DNA from: Nonomuraea cavernae
GTDB lineage: Bacteria > Actinomycetota > Actinomycetes > Streptosporangiales > Streptosporangiaceae
Length of the DNA stretch: 64,000 bases
Direction: 5' to 3'
Assembly: GCF_014646355.1 (NCBI RefSeq)
Contig: NZ_BMNH01000010.1
Span: forward strand, 153,888 to 217,887
Part shown: in pieces, positions 24,635 through 32,619 of the stretch
Position numbering within the stretch: the stretch's first letter is position 1
Layout: each line of letters opens with the position of its first letter
Position numbers and translations under genes: made by a program
The notes under the pieces: generated by a model
Seen by the model: the letters and a program-made list of their open reading frames with translations, nothing else
What the model was told of the DNA's origin: nothing
The model's database searches: none

Positions 24635-25936
24635 ATGCCCGCGATGCTGGTGCTCATGGGGTCGGGCGAAACAGCCCCGACCATGGTCGAGGTCCACCGC
24701 GCCGTCGCCCGGCGGCTGCGGCCGGGGCCGCGGGCCGTGCTGCTCGACACCCCCTACGCCTTCCAGGAGAACGCGGCCGACATCTCCGCCCGAGCCTGCC
24801 GATACTTCGCGCGCAGCGTCGGCCTGGATGTCCACGTCGCCGACGGCGTCGCGGGCGCCGACTGGGTGTTCTCCGGGCCGGGCAGCCCCACGTACGCCCT
24901 GGAGCGCTGGACGTCCACCTCCGTGGCGGGCGACCTGCGAGCCAGGATCCGGGCGCGCAGCGGGGTGACCGTGCTGGCCTCGGCGGCGGCCTGCACGGCC
25001 GGCCTGGCCACGGTGCCGGTGTACGAGATCTACAAGGTGGGCGCCGAGCCGCACTGGCGTGACGGGCTCGGCCTGCTGGAGGCGCTCGGCCTGCGGGCCG
25101 TGCTGATCCCCCACTTCGACAACACCGAAGGCGGCACCCACGACACCCGCTACTGCTATCTGGGCGAACGGCGGCTGGCCCGCATGGAGCGCGAGCTGCC
25201 GCCGGGCACCGCGGTCCTCGGCGTCGACGAGCACACCGCGGTCCTCATCGACCTGGAGAGCGAGCGGGTCGAGGTGGCCGGGCGGGGCGGCCTGACCGTC
25301 CGGCGGCCCGGGTCCACGGTGGTGCTTCCGGCGGGCACCCGCACCGCCCTGCCGGAGCTGCGCCGGCTGGCCGAGGGCGTCTGCGGTGTCTCCGGCGCCA
25401 CCGCCGCGCCGCTGTCCCGGCCGACCGGCCCGGCGCGGGGCCCGGTCACCACGCTGGAGGAGACGGTGCGCTCCTGCGAGCGCCGCTTCCGGATCGCGGC
25501 GGCCGAGCCCGACCCGGCGGCGGCGGCGCGGGCCGTGCTCGACCTGGAGGCGGAGCTGGTCAAGTGGGCCGCCGACACCGAGGAGGACTCCGGCGGGGTC
25601 GACCAGGCCCGTGACCTGATGCGGCTGCTGATCGCCAGGCTGGGCGAGCTGGGCGCCACCACCGATCTCCGCCGCCTGGTCGAGCCGCTGCTCGCATGGC
25701 GCGACGGGCTACGCCGCCAGGGGCGCTACGAGGTGGCCGACGCGCTGCGCGACGCCATGATGCACGGGGGCGTCCTGGTGGAGGACACCCCCGACGGCGC
25801 CCGCTGGACCCCGGCGCACCCGGCCACGACCGAGCCCCGCCCCCAGGCGGCGACGGCTCCCGGCTCGTCGGCCGCGACCGAGCCCAGCTCCCCGGCCGGT
25901 CCCGTGCCCGGCCCACCTGCCGATCCCGCCTCCTGA
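24635..25936 (+). CDS. Peptidase S51-like domain fused to CysRS C-terminal-like domain
   Basis: 433 residues. The first 230 or so resemble the type-1 glutamine amidotransferase/peptidase S51 (cyanophycinase-like) group: MLVLMGSGETAPTMVEVHR, WVFSGPGSPTYALERW, VLASAAACTAGLATVPVYEIYKVG and IPHFDNTEGGTHDTR. The usual G-x-S-A-G elbow is altered to ASAAACTAG, so peptidase activity is doubtful. Residues about 280-405 are helical and end in GRYEVADALRDAMMHGGVLVEDTPDGARW, strongly like the C-terminal end of cysteinyl-tRNA synthetase. A Pro/Ala/Thr tail follows. ATG 24635 has GAGAGAGGTG upstream. No catalytic tRNA synthetase core (HIGH/KMSKS) is present. Confidence 0.72.
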   Translation: MPAMLVLMGSGETAPTMVEVHRAVARRLRPGPRAVLLDTPYAFQENAADISARACRYFARSVGLDVHVADGVAGADWVFSGPGSPTYALERWTSTSVAGDLRARIRARSGVTVLASAAACTAGLATVPVYEIYKVGAEPHWRDGLGLLEALGLRAVLIPHFDNTEGGTHDTRYCYLGERRLARMERELPPGTAVLGVDEHTAVLIDLESERVEVAGRGGLTVRRPGSTVVLPAGTRTALPELRRLAEGVCGVSGATAAPLSRPTGPARGPVTTLEETVRSCERRFRIAAAEPDPAAAARAVLDLEAELVKWAADTEEDSGGVDQARDLMRLLIARLGELGATTDLRRLVEPLLAWRDGLRRQGRYEVADALRDAMMHGGVLVEDTPDGARWTPAHPATTEPRPQAATAPGSSAATEPSSPAGPVPGPPADPAS

Positions 25937-25984
25937 GCGGCCGCTCCGGTGTCGATCTTCGAACGCTCCGCCGTCGGGCGCGGG

Positions 25985-27508
25985 TCAGGCGCCGTCCCTG
26001 AGCTCGCGCTTCAGGATCTTGCCGGCCGCGTTGCGGGGCAGCGACGGCACGAACACGACCGTCCTCGGCAGCTTCGGCCCCGACAGGCGGGTACGGCAGT
26101 GCGCCTCCAACTCGGCCCCGGACACCTCGGCGCCGGGCAGCCGGACGACGTACGCGGCCACCCGCTCGCCCCACTCCTCGTCCGGCAGGCCGACGACCGC
26201 GGCCTCCGCGACGCCGGGGAAGCCCTGCAGGACCTCCTCCACCTCGCGCGGCGCGATGTTCACCCCGCCTGAGATGATCATGTCCTTCTTCCGGTCGACG
26301 ATGTAGACGTAGCCCTCGTCATCGCGCACCACGATGTCCCCGCTGCTCAGGAACCCGTCGTCGGTCACGCAGGCCGCCGTCGCGGCCGGGTCGCGCAGGT
26401 AGCCGCTCATCAGGTACGGCGAGCGGCTGAACAGCTCGCCCGGCACGCCCGGACCCACCGGACGGCCGTCGTCGTCCACCACCCGGATCTCCGTCATGAA
26501 CCAGGGCTGCCCCACCGAGCCGACCTTCCGCCGCGCGTCGGCCGGGCGGCAGTCGGTCACGATGCCGGCCTCCGTCGACCCGTACAACTCGTGCACCCCG
26601 ACTCCGGGGAAGGCGTCCAGCACCCACTCCTTGAGCGCCCGGGGCAGGGCGGCGGCGTTGAAGTAGATCGTGTCCAGGCTCGACAGGTCGTGCCGGCGCA
26701 GCGCGGCCTCGCCCAGCGCCCGGATGCCGTGGGCGTGCGTGGGCACCAGGAAGACCGACTGGGCGCGTTCGCGTTCGATCATGGCGAGCAGGTGCTCGGG
26801 GTCCCAGGCGCGCAGCATCGCGACGGTGCCGCCGGTGTGGACCGGCGCGTACCCGAAGGCGAAGCCCGCCCCGTGGTACATGGGCGCGACGGCGATCGTG
26901 CGGCGGCCGGTCGCGAGCCCCCACTCCAGCGCGGAGCCGTAGAAGGTGAGGGAGCGGGAGCGGTGGCTGATCACCACGCCCTTGGGGTGGCCGGTCGTGC
27001 CAGAGGTGTAGGCGACGCAGAACGGCTCCAGCTCGCCGACCGGCACGCGCGGGTCGGCGGACCGCGCGCCCTCGAGCGCGCTCTCGTACGGCCGCTCCGC
27101 CCCGGTCCCGCCGATCGTGAGGACGGTCTCCGGCGCCGCCCCGGCCGTCAGCCCGCCCAGCTCCTCGGCCTGGATCAGCGCCCGGCTCTGCGAATGACCG
27201 AGGACGTACGCCGCCTCGACGGGGGCCGAGCGAGGGTTGACCGGGACCATGACCAGTCCCGCCTTGGCGATCCCGCACGCCACCTCCGGGTACTCCAGCC
27301 GGTTGCCCAGCAGCACGGCCACCCGCTCTCCGGGCCGCAGCCCGGCGTCCAGCAGCACGTTCGCCAGCCGGCTGGACCGCTCGTCCAGCGCCCGGTAGGT
27401 CAGCCGCCGATCCCCGTCGACCACGGCCGCCGCCTCCGGCGTCGCGACCGCGAACTCCCGGACCCCGCCCGCGATCGACAGCGCGGCACCACCGGGCAGC
27501 AGCGGCAT
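25985..27508 (-). CDS. AMP-dependent acyl-CoA synthetase
   Basis: 507-residue adenylate-forming ligase of the ANL superfamily. P-loop-like motif A3 reads CVAYTSGTTGHPKGVVISHRS. A5 is ELYGSTEAG, A7/A8 is FLSSGDIVVRDDEGYVYIVDRKKDMIISGG, and the catalytic A10 lysine is in PRNAAGKILKRELRD. It activates a carboxylic acid to its CoA thioester. ATG 27508 has GAGGTGG at 7 nt. Divergent from the FadR-type regulator across 107 bp that share an operator-like core with the MmgE/PrpD-acyl-CoA dehydrogenase promoter. The substrate is probably a medium, branched or aromatic acid; not readable. Confidence 0.9.
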   Translation of the reverse strand: MPLLPGGAALSIAGGVREFAVATPEAAAVVDGDRRLTYRALDERSSRLANVLLDAGLRPGERVAVLLGNRLEYPEVACGIAKAGLVMVPVNPRSAPVEAAYVLGHSQSRALIQAEELGGLTAGAAPETVLTIGGTGAERPYESALEGARSADPRVPVGELEPFCVAYTSGTTGHPKGVVISHRSRSLTFYGSALEWGLATGRRTIAVAPMYHGAGFAFGYAPVHTGGTVAMLRAWDPEHLLAMIERERAQSVFLVPTHAHGIRALGEAALRRHDLSSLDTIYFNAAALPRALKEWVLDAFPGVGVHELYGSTEAGIVTDCRPADARRKVGSVGQPWFMTEIRVVDDDGRPVGPGVPGELFSRSPYLMSGYLRDPAATAACVTDDGFLSSGDIVVRDDEGYVYIVDRKKDMIISGGVNIAPREVEEVLQGFPGVAEAAVVGLPDEEWGERVAAYVVRLPGAEVSGAELEAHCRTRLSGPKLPRTVVFVPSLPRNAAGKILKRELRDGA

Positions 27509-27582
27509 CGGAGCCACCTCGTTTCGCAGGAAGGAACGCCATTTCCGTAGAGCATGTCTCCCGGCTCCGGCCTCCGTCAACG

Positions 27583-27606
27583 GAAAGTCTGACGTTTTCC
27601 CGTACG
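27583..27606. promoter_or_regulatory. FadR-type operator candidate (AMP-ligase/regulator promoter)
   Basis: The segment GGAAAGTCTGACGTTTTCC (27582-27600) is an imperfect dyad, GGAAA...TTTCC with central GTC-T-GAC, 15 bp before the regulator start. Its core AGTCTGACGTTTT is identical to a site at 18223-18239 (minus strand) before the MmgE/PrpD gene. Confidence 0.6.
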
Positions 27607-27615
27607 ATTGCTCCC

Positions 27616-28374
27616 GTGAGCACGCGCCCGCCCGCCTACCAGTCGATGGCCGCCGAGTTGCGCGCCCAGATCCTGGCCGGGGTGCTCAAACCGGGCGACC
27701 GGCTGCCCGTGGAGCCCGAGCTCTCGGCCGCCCACGGCGTCAGCCGCAGCACCGCCAGAGAGGCGCTGCGCCTGCTGGCCAGCCAGGACCTCATCGCCAC
27801 CGTGCGCGGCGTGGCGGGCGGCAGCTTCGTCGTCACGCCCCGGCCCGAGCAGGTCAGCGAATACCTGCACGCCAGCCTCAACCTGCTGACCGTCGACACC
27901 CAGATCACCGTCGACCACCTGCTGGAGACCCGTGAGCTGCTGGAGGTGCACGCCACGGGGCAGGCGGCGAGGCACCGCACCGACGACGACCTGACCGGGC
28001 TGCGCGCGACGCTCTTCGACCCCTGGCAGCTGCGGCCGGAGGAGATGTACGAGCCGAACAAGGCCTTCCACACCCTGCTGCTGCGCGCCTCGGGCAACCC
28101 GCTGCTCGAAGTCGTCGCGCGGCCGGTCTTCCAGGTGCTGGACGAGCGGTTCCTGCGCCGCCGCGCGCCGGGACGGTTCTGGCACGAGATCGACCACGAC
28201 CACCGTGAGATCGTCGCCCGGGTGGCCGCCCGCGACGAGGCGGGCGCGCGCGAGGCCGCCCGCGCCCACCTCGACCGGCTGCGCACCACCTACCTGGCCA
28301 TCAACCGGACCCGCTCGCACGCGGCGGGCGCGATCAGCGACGCGGAGGGTCGACCCGGGCGCCGTCCGGAGTGA
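27616..28374 (+). CDS. GntR-family regulator, FadR/FCD subgroup
   Basis: 252 residues. The N-terminal winged helix has YQSMAAELRAQILAGVLKPGDRLPVEPELSAAHGVSRSTAREALRLLASQDL (GntR fold), and the wing is TVRGVAGGSFVV. The C-terminal FCD helical domain contains TRELLEVHATGQAARH, FHTLLLRASGNPLLEVV and HDHREIVARVAARD, whose Asp/His residues usually bind a metal or carboxylate ligand. GTG 27616 is the start. It probably senses an acid or CoA-linked ligand and controls the divergent AMP-ligase and, by the shared operator, the PrpD-dehydrogenase unit. Its 3' end overlaps the convergent ATPase gene by 41 bp. Confidence 0.9.
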   Translation: MSTRPPAYQSMAAELRAQILAGVLKPGDRLPVEPELSAAHGVSRSTAREALRLLASQDLIATVRGVAGGSFVVTPRPEQVSEYLHASLNLLTVDTQITVDHLLETRELLEVHATGQAARHRTDDDLTGLRATLFDPWQLRPEEMYEPNKAFHTLLLRASGNPLLEVVARPVFQVLDERFLRRRAPGRFWHEIDHDHREIVARVAARDEAGAREAARAHLDRLRTTYLAINRTRSHAAGAISDAEGRPGRRPE

Positions 28375-29620
28375 AGATCATCAGGCGGCTGACGTCCACG
28401 GCCACCTTGGCCGCGTCGCCCGCGCGCCAGGCCGGCCGGCCGCCGAGGCGGACGACCAGATCGGAGCGGCGGTGGAAGCCGCCGGTGGGGTTCTGGCCGA
28501 CGCGCTCCTGTTCCTGCGGCTCCTCCTGCCGACCGCCGCCGAACATCCGGCGCACCACCCCGCCGAACCCGCCCGGCCCGCCGCCGCGCTCCCCGGCCCG
28601 GCCGCGCGGATCGGGCGGCTCCGGCACCGCGGCGGCGGGCACGCCGCACTCGACGTAGGCGAGCCACTCGTGACCGTGATACTCGAGCGCCCGCACCCGC
28701 CCGAAGAACGACGGCCCGTCGTACGACTCGGGGACGGGCGACAGGCCGTCCGGGCGCAGGCCCACCAGGATCTGCCCGCCGGTGTGCTGCGCGACGGCGT
28801 ACGCCCTCGGATCGCTCCAGGGCATGATCAGCCGATGCGTCCCGAAGTCGAGCAGCACGAACTCGTTCTGCGGCGTGCGCACGGTCGCCGCCAGCAGGTT
28901 GAGCTGCTGGGAGTTGAGGAAGGAGGCCACGAACGCGGTCGCCGGATCGTTGTAGATCTGGGCCGGCGTGCCGACGTCCTGCAGGACGCCGCGGTTGAGG
29001 ATGGCGATCCGGTCGGCCAGGGTGAGCGCCTCGACCTGGTCGTGCGTGACGTACACGGTGGTGACGCCGAGCGACCTGACCAGGGCGGAGATCTCCATGC
29101 GCAGCTCGGTGCGCATGCCCGCGTCGAGGTTGGACAGCGGCTCGTCCATGAGGAACAGCTTCGGCTGGCGGACGATCGCGCGGCCCATCGCGACCCGCTG
29201 CCGCTGGCCGCCGGAGAGCGTGCCGGGGCGGCGGTCCAGGGTCTCGTCGATGTGCAGCGCCTTGGACAGCTCGGTGACGCGCTCGAACGTCATCTCCGGG
29301 TCCGACTTGGCGATCTCCAGGGGGAAGGAGATGTTGCCGCGCACCGTCCGGTGCGGGTAGAGGGCGCCGCTCTGGAAGACCATGGCGACGTCGCGCTCGC
29401 GCGGAGGCAGGTGATTGGCCAGCTGGCCGTCGAGCCACAGCTGGCCTTCGGTGATCTCCTCCAGGCCCGCGATCATGCGTAACAGAGTGGACTTGCCGCA
29501 GCCCGACGGCCCCAGGAGCACGAGGAACTCACCGTCGCCCGCTTTCAGGCTCAGCCGATCGACCGCCAGGTGGCCGCCCGGGTAAATCTTGGTCACGTTG
29601 TCAAGTACGACCGAGCTCAT
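28334..29620 (-). CDS. Multi-sugar ABC transporter ATP-binding protein (MsiK/UgpC type)
   Basis: 428 residues. Walker A is GPSGCGKST (37-45), signature LSGGQ (135-139), Walker B LFLMDE (155-160), and the switch histidine lies in VYVTHDQVEA. C-terminal TOBE/MalK-like regulatory domains follow (ILVGLRPDGLSPVPE). A Gly/Arg-rich insert, RGRAGERGGGPGGFGGVVRR, interrupts the last TOBE part, with a Glu/Gln segment after it; this is not usual in MsiK. In Streptomyces one such ATPase energises several importers, and neither importer in this window has its own ATPase. It is divergent from the malR-like gene. Confidence 0.9.
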   Translation of the reverse strand: MSSVVLDNVTKIYPGGHLAVDRLSLKAGDGEFLVLLGPSGCGKSTLLRMIAGLEEITEGQLWLDGQLANHLPPRERDVAMVFQSGALYPHRTVRGNISFPLEIAKSDPEMTFERVTELSKALHIDETLDRRPGTLSGGQRQRVAMGRAIVRQPKLFLMDEPLSNLDAGMRTELRMEISALVRSLGVTTVYVTHDQVEALTLADRIAILNRGVLQDVGTPAQIYNDPATAFVASFLNSQQLNLLAATVRTPQNEFVLLDFGTHRLIMPWSDPRAYAVAQHTGGQILVGLRPDGLSPVPESYDGPSFFGRVRALEYHGHEWLAYVECGVPAAAVPEPPDPRGRAGERGGGPGGFGGVVRRMFGGGRQEEPQEQERVGQNPTGGFHRRSDLVVRLGGRPAWRAGDAAKVAVDVSRLMIFTPDGARVDPPRR

Positions 29621-29944
29621 GGGCCCACACCTTGCGCGCGTGTCACCTGTGACGAGGCAGATTGGAAAGGTAGTACATCGCGCCTTAACGCTGCGTGTCC
29701 ACCCTTGACATGAAAGATCCCTATGGTTGGAGATTTCGGCTGTCAGGTTCGGTCAGCCGTAACGCCAAATAGTGGGGCATATAGGACACTGGAACGAGTT
29801 GCGTAAAGTTACAGCAATGAATTTCGTCGGTCAGGGCCGTCCGGGAGTTGAGATCATGACAAGTGACGTGACACTGGCGCGCCGCGTCGCGGATGTGCCG
29901 GACGTGCCCGATGCGGCCGCTGCGCGAGCCTGGCGGAAAGTAAA
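29621..29944. other. 324-bp regulatory region between ATPase and malR-like gene
   Basis: Noncoding divergent promoter region. It holds the candidate MalR box at 29797-29813. TTGACA at about 29705 may be a -35 for the rightward transcript. A 61-codon open frame here (29772-29957) overlaps the regulator start and lacks a ribosome site, so it is not called. Confidence 0.5.
29797..29813. promoter_or_regulatory. Candidate MalR box upstream of malR-like gene
   Basis: AGTTGCGTAAAGTTACA matches the element in the glucosidase/malE promoter (9586-9602) at 15 of 17 positions. Its position suggests autoregulation, with possible control of the divergent ATPase. Confidence 0.6.
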
Positions 29945-30979
29945 GTGTCCCGCATGAACGGTCACGCGCGCCTCGCCGACATCGCCGCCCAAGCCGGGGT
30001 GAGCGAGGCCACGGTCAGCCGGGTGCTCAACGGCAAACCCGGAGTCTCGGCCGGCACCCGCCAGGCCGTGATGACCGCGCTCGACCTCATGGGCTACGAA
30101 CGCCCGCCGCGCCTGCGGCAGCGCAGCAACGGCCTGATCGGCCTCGTCACCCCCGAGCTCGACAATCCCATCTTCCCCGCGTTCGCCCAGGCCATCGAGA
30201 AGGCACTGACCCAGCACGGCTACACGCCCGTGCTCTGCACCCAGTTGCCCGGCGGCGCGCCCGAGGACGAGTTCACCGAGTTGCTCGTCGACCGCGGGGT
30301 GAGCGGCATCGTGTTCGTGTCGGGCCTGCACGCCGACACCACCGCCCGGATGGATCGTTACACCCGGCTCACCGACCGCGGCCTGCCCATCGTGCTGGTC
30401 GACGGCTACAGCGAGCACATCGACGCCCCGTTCATCTCGCCCGACGACCGGCTCGCCGCCCGCCTGGCCGTCCAGCACCTCGCGGACCTCGGCCACGAGC
30501 GCATCGGGCTGGCCATCGGCCCGCGCAGGTTCGTGCCGGTGATCCGCAAGATCGAGGGCTACAAGCAGGCCATGGCGCGGTTGCTCGGCGCCACCGACGT
30601 CGACGACCTGATCGCCAGCTCGCTCTTCTCCGTCGAGGGCGGCCAGGCCGCGGCCACCCAGCTGCTGGCCGCCGGCTGCACCGGCATCGTCTGCGCCAGC
30701 GACCTGATGGCGCTGGGCGCGATCCGCGCCTGCCGGCAGAAGGGCCTGGCCGTGCCCGGCGACGTGTCGGTGGTCGGCTTCGACGACTCGCCGCTGATCG
30801 CGTTCACCGACCCGCCGCTGACGACCGTGCGCAAGCCGATCGGCGCGATGGCCACCGCGGCCGTGCAGACGCTGCTCGAAGAGGTCAACGGCGCCCCGGC
30901 CAAGCACGTCGAGCTGATCTTCCAGCCCGAGCTGGTGGTGCGCGGCTCCACCGGCTCAGGCCCGCTGGTCAACCGCTGA
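29945..30979 (+). CDS. malR: LacI-family repressor, MalR-like
   Basis: 344 residues. The LacI helix-turn-helix with hinge is RLADIAAQAGVSEATVSRVLNGKPGVSAGTR near the N-terminus. The periplasmic-binding-like effector domain includes GLIGLVTPELDNPIFPAFAQ, VDRGVSGIVFVSGLHADT, APFISPDDRLAARLAVQHL, GPRRFVPVIRKIEGYKQAM and VVGFDDSPLIAFTDPPLTTVRKP. This pattern closely follows Streptomyces MalR/Reg1, the repressor of maltose uptake. GTG 29945 has GGAAAG upstream; ATG 29954 is the alternative. Its 3' end overlaps the convergent kinase gene by 11 bp. Confidence 0.82.
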   Translation: MSRMNGHARLADIAAQAGVSEATVSRVLNGKPGVSAGTRQAVMTALDLMGYERPPRLRQRSNGLIGLVTPELDNPIFPAFAQAIEKALTQHGYTPVLCTQLPGGAPEDEFTELLVDRGVSGIVFVSGLHADTTARMDRYTRLTDRGLPIVLVDGYSEHIDAPFISPDDRLAARLAVQHLADLGHERIGLAIGPRRFVPVIRKIEGYKQAMARLLGATDVDDLIASSLFSVEGGQAAATQLLAAGCTGIVCASDLMALGAIRACRQKGLAVPGDVSVVGFDDSPLIAFTDPPLTTVRKPIGAMATAAVQTLLEEVNGAPAKHVELIFQPELVVRGSTGSGPLVNR

Positions 30980-32456
30980 CCCACGGCGTCTGACCCACGA
31001 CGTCCCGCACCGGAGCGGCCGCGTCGACCCCGTCGGGCATTCGCGACACCCACACGATGAGGGCCATCAGCAGCACCAGCAGCACGATGGCCACCACCAC
31101 GGCAGTCAGGCAGCCCACGAACACGCTCCTGCGCGGCTTCGCCACCGGGAACATCCGGGGCGGCGGAAGCGGGCCCTGCCCGGTCTGCTGACCGGGCGGT
31201 CCCTGCATGGGCGACGGGCCCTGCGCTGCCGGGGGCGCCGGCCGGGCATGCCCTGACGGCGCCCGCGCGGCCGAGCCGCCCGGAGGCCCGGCGGGACGCC
31301 CTGACGGCGCCTGCACGGGCGGGCGGGCCGGTGGCGCCTGCCCGCCCGGGTGGGCCGTCGGCGCCGGCCCGGCGGGATGGCCTGTCGGCGCCTGCACGGG
31401 CGGGGCGGCGGGGGGTTGGGGCGCGGGAGGGGGCGCCGAAGGCGCCGGTCCGCCGGGGTGAACGGGACGTGGCCCGGCCGGGTTGGGCGGAGGCTGGACC
31501 GAGGAGGGGTGAGGTGGCGGCGCCTGCCCGGCGTGATGCGGCGCGGGCCGGGGGAACGGCGGCAGGTCGGAGGGGTTCCACGAGCTGGAGAGGTGCCGTG
31601 TGGCGGCGAGTTGGGCGGCGGGCTCGTCGGCCGCGCCGACCAGCTCCAGCAGCAGTTGCTTGGCGGCGGGCCTGCGGACGGGATCGGGATGGATGGCAGC
31701 GGCGACCAGCCGGTCGAGCGGCGCGGGAAGACCCCGCAGATCGGGCGGGGCGGTGCGGGCGCGCGCCGCCATGACGTAGGCGTCGCCCTCGCCGAACGGG
31801 TGGCCGCCCAGCCCGGCGTAGGCGATGAGCGAGCCCCAGGCGAAGACGTCGCCGGCGGGGCTCGTGCGCCCCTCGAACACCTGCTCCGGAGCGATCCAAC
31901 CAGGGGTGCCCATCACCATGCCGGCGTTGGTGTGGCGGGAGTCGACATGGGACGAGCGGGCCAGCCCGAAGTCGATCACCCGCGGCCCGGCCAGGGTCAG
32001 CATGACGTTGGCCGGCTTGAGGTCGCGGTGGACCAGGCCGGCCGCGTGGATCGCGGTCAGCGCCGCCGCCACGCCCACGGCCGCCGAGTGCAGCACGGAC
32101 GGCGTCAGGGCGCCGTGCTCGATCAGGTGGTCTTCGAGCGAGATGCCGTCGATGTACTCGGTGACGAGGTAGAGGACGCCTTCGTGCTCGCCGTGGTCGA
32201 GCACGCGGGCGGTGCAGAAGGAGGCCACCTTGCGGGCGTTGGAGACCTCCTCGTGGAAGCGCGCCCGGTAGACGGGGTCGGCGGTGAAGTCGCGCCGGAT
32301 GGCCTTGAGCGCCACCCGTGAGCCGTCGGCGGCCCCGGCGAGATAGACGGTGCCCATGCCGCCCGAACCGAGGCGGCTGAGCAGCTTGTAGGGGCCGATC
32401 GCCGGTGGATCCTCGGGCGTCAGCGCGGTGCCCTCGGAGCGACCCTGCTGCCCCAA
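30969..32456 (-). CDS. Membrane-anchored Ser/Thr protein kinase
   Basis: About 495 residues. Kinase domain: Gly-loop RLGSGGMGTVYLA, ATP lysine in RVALKAIRRD, catalytic HRDLKPANV, Mg-binding DFGLA and APEQ. After residue 285 there is a long Pro/Ala/Gly-rich linker, one membrane helix (GCLTAVVVAIVLLVLLMALI) and a short outside tail of about 25 residues; no PASTA or other sensor domain is seen. The start is uncertain: TTG 32456 has GAGAGGA at 8 nt and is chosen; the open frame reaches 32558. Confidence 0.85.
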   Translation of the reverse strand: MGQQGRSEGTALTPEDPPAIGPYKLLSRLGSGGMGTVYLAGAADGSRVALKAIRRDFTADPVYRARFHEEVSNARKVASFCTARVLDHGEHEGVLYLVTEYIDGISLEDHLIEHGALTPSVLHSAAVGVAAALTAIHAAGLVHRDLKPANVMLTLAGPRVIDFGLARSSHVDSRHTNAGMVMGTPGWIAPEQVFEGRTSPAGDVFAWGSLIAYAGLGGHPFGEGDAYVMAARARTAPPDLRGLPAPLDRLVAAAIHPDPVRRPAAKQLLLELVGAADEPAAQLAATRHLSSSWNPSDLPPFPRPAPHHAGQAPPPHPSSVQPPPNPAGPRPVHPGGPAPSAPPPAPQPPAAPPVQAPTGHPAGPAPTAHPGGQAPPARPPVQAPSGRPAGPPGGSAARAPSGHARPAPPAAQGPSPMQGPPGQQTGQGPLPPPRMFPVAKPRRSVFVGCLTAVVVAIVLLVLLMALIVWVSRMPDGVDAAAPVRDVVGQTPWVSG

Positions 32457-32567
32457 CGTCGCTGTCCTCTCGCCGTCGCCGTCCCGTCGCCGCAACCGAC
32501 CGATCCTCCGCCCGGCATGCCGTTCGACACCCCAGACTCTAACGGAGGAAAAGACCACCCGGTGGCT

Positions 32568-32598
32568 CTCCGGCGGCGCGGCGACGCCGCCGCCGGAG
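32568..32598 (-). terminator. Terminator of the Entner-Doudoroff operon
   Basis: 11-bp perfect stem, CTCCGGCGGCG (32568-32578) with CGCCGCCGGAG (32588-32598), 22 bp after the eda stop. Confidence 0.6.
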
Positions 32599-32619
32599 GC
32601 GGAGCGGAGCGGGCCGCCG

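Noticed and set aside
18389..28374. Possible polyketide or peptide natural-product cluster (AMP-ligase, acyl-CoA dehydrogenase, acyltransferase)
   Set aside because: No carrier protein, ketosynthase, condensation domain or tailoring set; better explained as acid catabolism plus unrelated genes.
29772..29957. Small frame upstream of malR-like gene (possible small protein)
   Set aside because: No ribosome site, overlaps the regulator start, and its beginning lies on the candidate operator.
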